This document shows positions 22,217 to 32,024 of a stretch of 64,000 nt of DNA, in pieces (positions within the stretch are counted from its first letter, which is position 1; the number at the start of each line of letters is the position of its first letter). This DNA comes from Quercus robur (Eukaryota; Streptophyta; Magnoliopsida; Fagales; Fagaceae). The notes below the pieces were generated by a model. The model searched no databases and was not told the origin of the DNA. It saw only the letters and a program-made list of their open reading frames with translations. Location: NCBI RefSeq assembly GCF_932294415.1, contig NC_065536.1, forward strand, positions 56,793,854-56,857,853. Direction: 5' to 3'. The position numbers and the translations under genes are program-made.

Positions 22217-25200
22217 ATGGTACTCACTCGCTCAATGGCAACCACGAATGACGTTCAAGAAGAAGAAGCCCCTACGACTGCCCTTGAGAAACAGGTCAGG
22301 ACGCTCGCCGCAGCCGTGGAGCGCCTCACCAAACAAAACCACGACCTAGAAGAGCAGCTGAACCAAAAGAATGCGGCGGTCAATAACCAAGGAACGGATC
22401 AAGAAGGGACCAGTGCTGAAAGGAGAAATTAGGACGGACCACTAGAGAGTAACGCCCCGAGCAGACCAATGCGACGGGACACTAGCATCCCTTCCCTGAC
22501 GGATATGGCTCCACAACCCATCATCGCGGAGATGCAGGCGATGAAGGAACAGATGGAAGTAATGATGAACGCTCTCAAGGGGCGAGTGTCAAGTGATCTT
22601 GACGACCTTGTCAACCGGACTGACTCGCCATTCACGACAACCGTCAACTCCTTCCCCCTACCGAGTAAGTTCCGCATGCCAAATATGGATAGTTATGACG
22701 GAGTCAAGGACCCTCTAGATCACCTAGAGACCTTCAAGACCCTGATGCACTTTCAGGGGGTGGCAGACGCGATTATGTGCAGGGCCTTTCCTACAACCCT
22801 AAAGGGCGTAGCAAGGATTTGGTTCAGCCGGCTAGCACCCAACTCCATCAGCACCTTCAAGGAACTAAGTGCTCAATTTACTACGCACTTCATCGGAGGA
22901 CATCGGTATAGAAAATCCACGGCTTGTTTAATGAATATCAAGCAGCGAGAGGAGGAGACGTTACAGGCCTACATATCACGCTTCAATAAAGAAGCGCTCT
23001 CGATCGACGAAGCCGACGACAAGATACTGGTAGCAGCATTCACGAATGGGCTGAAGGGGGGTAAGTTTTTGTTTTCCTTATACAAAAACAACCCAAAGAC
23101 CATGTCGGAGGTGCTTTACAGAGCCACCAAATATATGAACGCTGAAGACGCGCTATTAGCCCGGGAAGATAGACCTAAGAAAAGAGACAGACAAGAAGAT
23201 CCCCGACAGGACCAGGGGTGGAAGAAAGGAAGGATGGGAGACCGAAGGGAGGACAGACGTCCAAAACCCACGGGCGGAAGGTTCACAAGTTTCACCCCGT
23301 TAACCGCTCCGATAGACCAAGTCCTAATGCAGATTAAGGATGAAGGGTCCCTGACGTTTCCGGGAAAGCTGAAGAGTGATCCCAACAAAAGGTCCAGAGA
23401 CAAATATTGCCGCTTCCACCGTGACCACGGCCACGACACGGCCGATTACTACGACCTGAAGTAGCAAATCGAAGCCTTTATCCGACAAGGGAAGCTGCAG
23501 AAGTTCGTCAGTAAGGAGAGAACGGATCAACACCCGCAAGAACAACACCCCCGCCGAGAAAAAGAGCGACCAAGACCCCCACTAGGGGACATAAGGATGA
23601 TAATCGGAGGAGCGGCTGTGGCCGAATCGTCGAAAAAGGCTCGCAAAACATACCTTCGGATGGTACAGAATGTCCAGTTGGCGGGTACAGTGCCAAAGAT
23701 AGCAAGAAGAGAAGGCCCCATTGTTGGGTTCTCGGAAGAGGATGCACGGCGCCTACACCATCCACACGACGATGCCCTCGTCGTCAGCATACGGGCAGGA
23801 GACTACAACATGCACCAAGTGTTGGTCGACAACGGCAGCTCGGCCGATATCTTGTACTATCCGGCGTTCCAGCAAATGAGGATTGACAGGGAGCAGTTAA
23901 TACCGACAAACGCCCCGCTCGTTGGTTTCGGAGGGAGTAGGGTGTTCCCTTTGGGCGCGGTCACGTTACCGGTGACAGTAGGAGATTACCCCCAACAAAT
24001 CAACAGGGACGTGACATTCTTGGTGGTCGATTGCTCTTCCGCCTACAACGCTATTCTTGGACGACCTACGCTCAACTCGTGGAAGGCGGTAACATCAACT
24101 TACCACCTAATGATCAAGTTCCCAACGGAGTATGGGGTAGGAGAGCTACACGGAAGTCAAGTTGCCACACGAGAATGCTACGTAGCTATGATGGAGATGC
24201 AAGACCAAATCCAGGCCTTGAACATAGAAGAGCACCGAACGATGGCAGAACCCACAGAGAAGCTAGAGGAGATAACTCTTGACAGTTCCAATCCGGACAG
24301 AACAACCAAGATTGGAACGCTTGCCAAACCCGCAATCCGTCAAGAGCTCGTAGCTTTCTTGAGGAGCAATAAGGATGTGTTCGCCTGGAGCCATGACGAT
24401 TTGCCGGGAATCGATCCCTCGGTCATGGTACATAAATTGAATGTATTACCCTCATTTCCACCCGTTCGACAAAAGAAGAGAGTGTTTGCACCGGAACGAG
24501 ACCAAGCAATAGCGGAAGAGGTCTGCAAACTCCAAGAGGCAAGCTTCATCAGGGAAGTCTACTATCCCGATTGGCTGGCGAATGTGGTAATGGTGAAGAA
24601 AGCGAGCGGCAAGTGGCGGATGTGCGTGGATTTCACCGATCTTAACAAAGCGTGCCCCAAAGATAGCTATCCCCTTCCAAGGGTAGACGTCCTAGTAGAC
24701 TCGACGGCTCAACACCAATTACTAAGCTTCATGGACGCTTTCTCGGGTTATAACCAGATCTGCATGCACGAGGCCAATCAGGAGAAGACCTCGTTCGTAA
24801 CCAGTCAAGGACTATTCTGTTACAAAGTAATGCCATTCGGCCTGAAGAATGCGGGGGCAACATACCAAAGGCTAATGAACAAGATGTTCACACAGCAAAT
24901 CGGGAGGAATGTCCAAGTCTATGTCGACGACATGCTGGTGAAGAGCCGGAAGGAGGAAGACCACCTGGAAGATCTTAAGGAAACGTTCGGTACGCTCCGA
25001 TCCTACAACATGAAGCTCAATCCGGGAAAGTGCGCATTCGACGTAACGGCAGGCAAATTCCTAGGATTCATGGCATCCCAGAGGGGGATTGAGGCTAACT
25101 CGGACAAAATCCGAGCCATAGTAGAGATGGCCCCCCCGCGAAATGTGAAGGAAATACAAAGCCTTAATGGTAAGATAGCGGCATTAAATAGATTCGTGTC

Positions 25201-27451
25201 AAGAGCCACGGACAAGTGTTTGCCCTTCTTTCGCACGTTAAAGAAGTCTTTCGAGTGGACGGACGAGTGTCAGCGAGCATTCGAGGAATTAAAAGCATAC
25301 CTATCTTCACCACCCCTGTTGAGTCCTTCGCAACTTGGTGAAGAACTTTTCCTCTACTTGGCTGTCTCCTCTGTTGCAGTCAGCGCGGCCTTAATTAGAG
25401 AAGAGGATAATGCACAGAAGCCTGTATACTACGCCAGCCGGGCACTCCGTGGTGCCGAAGAAAGATACCAGCCTATGGAGAAACTCGCTTTTGCATTGGT
25501 CACGGCGGCTCGCAAGCTCAAGCCCTACTTTCAAGCCCATACCGTGAACGTAATGACCGACAAGCCCTTGCGAAGGGCACTGAGTAGTCCTGAAGTCGCA
25601 GGACGGCTGACGTTGTGGGCAATAGAACTAAGTGAGTTTGATATCAAGTATCGTCCACGTGTGGCCATTAAAGGACAAGCTGTAGCCGACTTCATAGCAG
25701 AGTTTACGCGCGACGAGGATAAGGGGGCAGAAGAATCCACCCATTGGAGCATCTACACCGATGGATCATCCAATCGGCGAGCTGGAGGGGCCGGCATAGT
25801 ATTGCTGTCACCTGAAGGAGACAAGATTGAATGTATGGTCCGTCTCGACTTCCCCATTACCAACAATGAAGCAGAATACGAAGCAGTGGCGGCAGGACTC
25901 GACCTAGCCAAAGCCGCCGGAGCTGAAAGTGTGGTCGTTTACTGCGACTCTCAAGTCATGACCAATCAAGTAAACGGAGATTATGAATGCAAGGGGGAAA
26001 GGTTGAAGAGATATCTTGATCAAGTAAGGGCGAGAGTCGACGGGCTAAAAGCGATGGTCATCCAAATCCCCAGGGGAGAAAATGAGCTCGCCGATCGGCT
26101 AGCCAAAGCCGTTTCAGCAGAACATATGGTAACACCGGGTAATGTACTTTCATTTGTTCAACTTTTTCCACTAATAGACCCCGACAACATGTAGGAGATA
26201 CTCTCCGAAAGAAACTGGATTACACAGATAACTTCATACTTAAAGGACGGGTTACTGCCAGAAGAGAAGAAGGCAGCAAGAAAGCTAAAAGTCCAAGCGG
26301 CAAGGTTCGTCTTGATAAAAGACATTCTTTACAAGAGAGGTTTCTCCCGTCCTTATCTAAGATGCCTCGGGGTTGAAGAGGCAGACTACGTAATGAGGGA
26401 AGTACACGAAGGGATATGCGGGAACCATTCTGGATCGCGGTCGTTGGTGCACAAACTGGTACGAGCTGGGTATTACTGGCCAACCATGCAAAAGGATGCC
26501 GAGTCTTACGTTAAAAGCTGCGACAAATGCCAGAGGTTCAGCAATTTTATCGGACAGCCAGCTGAGGAGCTAACCCGTATAACGGCTCCATGGCCGTTCG
26601 CTCAGTAGGGACTAGATATCATGGGACCTTTCCCAACGGCCGTAAGGCAGCTAAAGTTCTTGGTAGTGGGTATTGACTACTTCACAAAATGGGTAGAAGC
26701 GGAAGCCTTGGCCACCATTACAGAAAAGAACATTAGAAGTTTTGTCTGGCAGTGCATCGTATGCAGGTTTGGTATTCCTAGAGTTCTTGTCTCAGATAAC
26801 GGGAGGCAGTTCGACAACGGCCATTTTCGGGATTTCTGCACATAGCTAGGAATAAAAAACCACTACTCATCACCCACCCATCCACAGGCTAATGGCCAGG
26901 TTGAAGTCACGAACCGATCCCTATTAAAGATTATCAAGACTCGGCTCGAGGGGACAAAGAGCATATGGCCCGAAGAATTGCCGAGCATACTGTGGGCATA
27001 CAGGACAACGGCGAGGACCCCAACAGGAGAGACGCCATTCCGACTGACATATGGGAGCGAGGCCGTCATCCCAGCAGAAGTTGGGCTCATAAGTTACAGG
27101 GTTCACAACCATGACGAGAGCAGGAATGACGAATCTATGAGGCTACAGCTGGACCTGATAGATGAGGTTAGGTCGGCGGCGGAGCAAAGGATCGCTAGAT
27201 ACCAGGATCGCATGGCCAAACATTACAACTCCCGGGTCCGACACAGAAACTTCCAAGTAGGAGACCTCGTACTCAAGAGGGTCATGGGTGCAACTAGAGA
27301 CCCTACACAGGGAAAACTCGGCCCCAACTGGGAAGGACCTTATAGAGTTACGTCATGGAAAAGGAGAGGAACATACCACCTGGAGACAACAGATGGAGAG
27401 AAGCTACCGCATCCATGGAATGCCGAGCATTTGAAAAAATACTACCAGTGA
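22217..27451 (+). pseudogene. gag-pol polyprotein of the Tat-type element, interrupted by five TAG stops
   Basis: One continuous frame of 1,745 codons from the ATG at 22217 to the TGA at 27449-27451. Internal stops are all TAG: 22430, 23462, 26192, 26606 and 26843 (first bases). Gag has a coiled-coil N-terminus, the retrotransposon-gag fold (about residues 150-290) and a CRFHRDHGHD zinc-knuckle-like end whose last Cys is Tyr. Protease VDNGSSAD is at about 537; RT has FTDLNKACPKD and YVDDMLV (about 902); a gypsy RNase H and then an archaeal-type RNase H (YTDGSS, about 1181, with NNEAEY and YCDSQ) follow. Integrase has an HHCC finger (about 1396-1440) and D, D, E near 1485, 1526 and 1562. No frameshift was found. 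The stop at 23462 falls where gag would meet protease, but the others make regulated readthrough unlikely. Confidence 0.9.
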
Positions 27452-27659
27452 TAGTAACACGGCGAACGGCAACCAATTTTCTTTTTGGCTTTTTAAGCTT
27501 TTTATAAGTTTTTCTTTTAACTGTTTTTCTTTTGCTACAATCTTGTCGTGCCTTTTTTAAGCCCAAGGGGGCAGGCACTTTTCCTTTACGCATTTCTATA
27601 ATCAGATACAATTCTGATCTTCTACTTGGATGTCATTACAATTGTCCACAAAGTTAACG
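27452..27659. other. Spacer after pol
   Basis: T-rich sequence between the pol stop and the tandem array; no feature seen beyond a short ggggca block near 27570. Confidence 0.4.
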
Positions 27660-28550
27660 AAAACTAAATAAAGTCCACAAGATGGACGGATACAACATGA
27701 AGTCCACAAGGTGGACGGATCATCCTACAAGGATGATCACTTTAAGTCCACAAGATGGACGGAGACAAAATAAAGTCCACAAGATGGACGGATGATCCTA
27801 AAGGGGTGATAACATCCTACAGGGACGATAACTTAAAAGTCCACAAGATGGACGGATACAAAATAAAGTCCACAAGATGGACGGAGCATCCTACAGGGAT
27901 GATAACATCCTACAGGGATGATAACTTAAAAGTCCACAAGATGGACGGATACAAAATAAAGTCCACAAGATGGACGGAGCATCCTACAATGATGATAACA
28001 TCCTACAGGGATGATAACTTAAAGTCCGCAAGATGGACGGATATAAAATGAAGTCCACAAGATGGATGGAGCATCCTACAGGGATGATAACATCCTACAG
28101 GGATGATAACTTAAAGTCCACAAGATGGACGGACACAAAATAAAGTCCACAAAATGGACGGACCATCCTACAGGGATGATATCATCCTACAGGGATGATT
28201 ACTTGAAATCCACAAGATGGACGGATCGCCATAACAGTAAAAGAACGTGGCCGCGAAGTGGACGGACCACCGACTACGTTAAAATTTTTTACAAGTCCAT
28301 TAAAAGGACGGTACATTTAAAAGTGATAAACAATTCCACAAAGTGGACGGATAACCACGACAATGAAAGGGCTGTCCACAAAGCGGATGGATCATCAAAA
28401 CGGTTAGAAAAGCCAACCATGAAATAAACGGTAATGCTAAATGTAAAACACCACAAAGCAGGCAGATTGTATATCCATAAGTCCATCTAATAGACGGATC
28501 CAATTAGAAGTAAGACCACTACCACAAAGTGGACGGATCCTCATAATAAA
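27660..28550. repeat. Tandem array of mini-hairpins, about 92-bp higher-order unit
   Basis: Core motif gtccacaagatggacgga (arms gtcca and tggac) occurs in pairs, alternating with catcctacagggatgata (arms atcc and ggat). Equivalent points repeat every 91-92 bp (27839, 27931, 28022, 28113), and the array decays after about 28230 into single diverged copies. It lies in the 3' region of the element, where Tat-lineage elements are known to carry tandem arrays that can seed satellites. Confidence 0.88.
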
Positions 28551-28757
28551 CTTCTTTAAAAGTAGACGGAGAAGGAAAATCCTCACGGATGCAAATGCTC
28601 AATCAACAACGAAAATATGCATAAACGTAATCAAAGGAAAAAACATTGTTCAATATAAAGGCTGACATAAAACAGAAATAAATGTTTAAATTACACATTT
28701 TAGCCTACCACTCCAAACAGGAACAAACTGTCCTCAAAATATAAGAATTACAGAATT

Positions 28758-30899
28758 TCAATCAACTTTCTTCGGGTCGGCATCCGGAACATCCTTCGGC
28801 AAGGTTGACTCTCCGTCGTCCTGAGCTGTACCGTCCCCAAAGAGGTCCTTCGTATTTTCGGAAGAGACGGGAAGAGCAGAAGTTTGGCCTTGATCGTCAA
28901 CTTTGATCATTGACACATCCAGTTCGGGGTAGGCCTTCTTGACCTGACGGAGCGAGTCGTCAAAGCCTTGCAGGAAAGAGTCTGCCAGCTCGCTCAACAA
29001 GGAGTCTGAGTCGCGGTACTCCTTGACGGCTACCTCTTTAGCATGACGGATCTCCTCCTTCAGTTCCTTGATCTCCTTCTCCTTCTTCTCTATAACCGTC
29101 AACGCCTCGTCCGACTTCTGCTCCAGCTCTTTCCTTGCCTTCTCAGAAAGCTCCAGCTTCTTCTCCATATTGGACCTCCATTTATGGAGTTGACCAAGCT
29201 CCTCCTCCGTCTGTTCCGCCTTTGCTCGCACCCAGTCCAAAGTAGTCTCACGATTGAGACACCGGTCCAGTAATTCCTTCATCATGACCAAGGACTACAA
29301 ACAAAAAGAGAGCCCGTCACGTAATGTACTAAACAACGAAAAAGAGAAACAAACATATTTGACGGACGCAACTTACCTGAGCAACAGCAAAGAGGCCCGT
29401 CTCTCCCATAGCCTCCGTCGAGTGGTTTCCCAGATCCTCATAATCCTCCGCCGTAATAATGGACGACAGCTTTTCCAACGCATACTTGGAGTCGTCACGG
29501 AGGAGGGGAGGAGGTCTCTCTTGTTTAGAGTCTGGGGCCGTCATGAAACCTTTTCCCGTCCCATGCTTAGCTGAGGCGACGGTCTTGACACCCTCAGCCA
29601 TCAAGCCAACCACAGGTTCAAGAGAGATCTTGGGTTGCTTAAACGGACGGTCAGATTTTGATGTCGGTTTCCTCTTCGGGGCTGAAGCCGACCCCTTAGG
29701 TACCACCTCGCCGGATTCCTTCTTCTTGACGGCTTGAGATTTAATTAAAACTCTCCTTTTTGCGTCTTCCATCTCTGCAAATAATGACGGATGCAATTAA
29801 ACTAAGTAAAGTTAAATGAACGGCAAAGTAAAGTCGACGGACTTACGTCTATGAACTCGCTCGTCGTATCTAATAGCTTCTTGGGTGGGCTCAGGACCGT
29901 CACAGTACCAATGTATGGTCTTCGGGTTCACCAACTTAGCCCAGGTTCTTTCCTCCGGCTTAGTTTTTCTGCAAATCTTTTCAAGGAAACTAAATTCCTC
30001 AAGGCTAACTTGCGGGCGCCGTCTACCTGCAGAGAAAGACGATCAAGATATATACATAAAAATGGACGGATATGAAAAGCATTACAAAATTAAGACGGGT
30101 GCATACACGATTGATTAATCACTACCCAGGTTGTGTCAACGGGCATGTACTCCGTCTCCCCTGGACGGTTCATCCATCTGTCACCCTCCAGGAAGAAGTA
30201 ACGACTCTTCCAGTCTCTATTTGAGTCTGGGGTCTCGAAGATCACCTTCAACAAGGGGCTTCGACTAGCAAAACTATACATCCCCCTTGATCCAGAAATC
30301 TCGTCTGGACGGTAACAGTGAAGAAATTCACGGACCGTCAGTCTCCTCTCTCCATTCGACATTGCACCATAAAGAATCTCCATGGCTATGAAGACCCTCC
30401 AGGCGTTAGGAGATATCTGGGTGACGGACAACCCCAGATAGTGCAAAAGTTCCCTATGAAGTGTAGAGAGCGGGAACCGAAGTCCTGCTTTCAACGCCTG
30501 CTCGTATACTCCGACACCCTCTACCTCGTCATAGTAACACTTCTCTGACACATAGGGTAGACGGATGGAAATGTAGTCCGGGATTTGGAAGTTTGTTCTA
30601 AAAGTACTGAAATGTCTCTCTCTGATGACGGATGTGAACCTATGCACTGTCCACTCTGGTAACATGATGAACTGCCTTAGTCCATCAGCACCTACAACAG
30701 ACTCCAGTGCTTGATTCCCGTCGTCATCAGAACCTTCTATTTCAACTATCTCCATATCCTCATTTGTTGAGGATGAAGAGGAGGCAGATGGACTCCTATC
30801 TTCACTGGGACTCTCTTGGTCTTTATGACCGGACGGGTATACATCCTCGTATTCCGTCCCGTCACGAACCACCGACTGGTTACTTGACGCACTAGACAT
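28758..30899 (-). CDS. Antisense additional gene of the Tat-type element, four coding exons, intact
   Basis: Exons on minus: 30899-30107, 30026-29847, 29774-29377, 29294-28758. Introns of 80, 72 and 82 bp have GT-AG ends, and the joined frame of 1,908 nt is open (635 aa, TGA stop). An acidic Ser/Glu/Asp N-terminus (residues 1-65) precedes a globular domain (about 75-265: LPEWTVHRF, FQIPDYISIRLP, HYLGLSVTQISPNAWR) resembling the putative plant-transposon domain annotated in gypsy elements. Then come a Trp-rich bridge (TIHWYCDGPEP), a basic Lys-rich segment, and a long charged coiled coil (about 460-560). Such additional ORFs are known in Tat-lineage elements, function unknown. It is the only intact ORF in this element. 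Splicing is predicted from sequence only. Confidence 0.78.
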
Positions 30900-30902
30900 T
30901 TC

Positions 30903-31022
30903 CTACAATTGACGATGAAACCTAAGACTGACGGGTTTGAAAGTATTGACGGGTATAGTAAGCCTAACAACAATGCAAGGATGGAAATGTAACTTGACTA
31001 TGGTATTAAAGTAAGTACTTAC
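30903..31022 (-). other. Predicted 5'-leader intron of the antisense gene
   Basis: Donor tgtg/gtaagtac at 31022 and acceptor aattgtag at 30903, three bases before the ATG at 30899. It would link a short leader to coding exon 1. Confidence 0.5.
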
Positions 31023-31162
31023 CACACTTAGCAGAGGATAGGTGACGGTTGGTGTAATCGGTAGATACTCGTCCTTGACGGAGTGCTCTGACAAGGTTGA
31101 CGGCTTCGCTCTGACAAACGATTTCTGGTTGAAAATAGTAAAAATGGGAGAGTAAGGCGCCT

Positions 31163-31172
31163 TATATATATA
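31163..31172 (-). promoter_or_regulatory. TATA box of the antisense gene
   Basis: tatatataag on minus, about 265 bp upstream of the ATG and about 140 bp upstream of the predicted leader-intron donor. It lies 355 bp inside the 3' LTR boundary, so the antisense gene appears to have its own promoter rather than using the LTR. Confidence 0.5.
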
Positions 31173-31509
31173 GGAGATGCACGGAAGACGAAGCGACGCT
31201 TCGATCCTATACAACGGCCATTCAGAGACTGACACGTGGCATGCTCAATAAATGTTGACAACCTGTCAGCACGCGTCAACAGATTGTACCCTTCATGGAA
31301 CCATCAACTTTACGAATCTTCTTCTGACGGGTCTATCCATCTGGAATCGTCATCCTATCTCTCATAAATCTGTCAACCAGTTGTGACTATAAACTTAAAA
31401 CCTTCTTTTTGTCTCATGGGTCTCGTTCCGTCACGAAAAACAACCCGTCATACCCTTACGTTAGGATCGTCACCCCATTGATCCTTTGTCCTAAAAGTTG
31501 ACGGACCAT

Positions 31510-31527
31510 TGGGGTGAAGGGGGCAAC
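31510..31527 (+). other. Polypurine tract of the Tat-type element
   Basis: ttggggtgaagggggcaac immediately precedes the 3' LTR, the position and composition of a plus-strand primer. Confidence 0.7.
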
Positions 31528-32019
31528 TGAAGATGATAAAATATAGAGCCTGGTGGGCCTACCTTAATGGGCCTGACGGATTGGAACTGTTGGGCCTGTG
31601 TAAAGATGATCCCATGCGCTGCGAAGGCCCATCGCTGACAGACATAGTAAGGGCCCATGATCCGAAATCTCTATTGCCTAGAAAAGCCCTAAGATCCGAA
31701 AATGGAAATCCTTGCTCACCACGCTTTGGAGAATTTGTATTAGAGTCCCACATGGAAAAGATTTGGAGATCAAGAAGAAAAGCCAACTCTCTACCACTAT
31801 AAAAGGACTAACACTTTCGCAAATCAAGGTACGTTTTTAATTGACCCTCTCTAGTGCTCTAGAGTGAAGAGAAGAATTCTAACTTGACCTTCGGAGAGTG
31901 TTTGGCCGGCACCACACCGGTGCTCTCTAAAGGTTTTCTTTCGATCGCTCTTGTTGTGCAGGTTCGCTTTGAGTCGCGAGTACGGTGTGACCTATTGGTG
32001 ATAATTTTCAACGTCATCA
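31528..32019 (+). repeat. 3' LTR of the Tat-type element
   Basis: 492 bp, same ends as 21666-22157. Eight substitutions and no indels separate them: for example gcgtacc/gcctacc, atcgcc/attgcc, ccgaagat/ccgaaaat and gtcgcaag/gtcgcgag. Confidence 0.93.
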
Positions 32020-32024
32020 ACTCC

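Larger units (their letters stand above)
21666..32019 (+). mobile_element. Complete Tat-lineage Ty3/gypsy retrotransposon, 10,354 bp
   Basis: LTRs of 492 bp each (21666-22157 and 31528-32019), TG...CA, flanked by the perfect 5-bp duplication actcc (21661-21665 and 32020-32024). Order: LTR, PBS, gag-pol in one frame (22217-27451), tandem array (27660-28550), antisense spliced gene (30899-28758), polypurine tract, LTR. The second, archaeal-type RNase H in pol, the lack of a chromodomain and the additional antisense ORF before the 3' LTR mark the Tat lineage. The LTRs differ at 8 of 492 positions with no indels (1.6%), so insertion is fairly recent. It landed in LINE-A. Gag-pol has five TAG stops, so this copy should need helpers. 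Confidence 0.93.

Noticed and set aside
23462-23464. Regulated UAG readthrough between gag and pol (UAG CAA context)
   Set aside because: UAG followed by CAA is a leaky context in some plant viruses and the site is at the gag end. However, four more in-frame TAG codons occur in the same ORF, one of them inside gag and three in and around integrase, so mutation is simpler.
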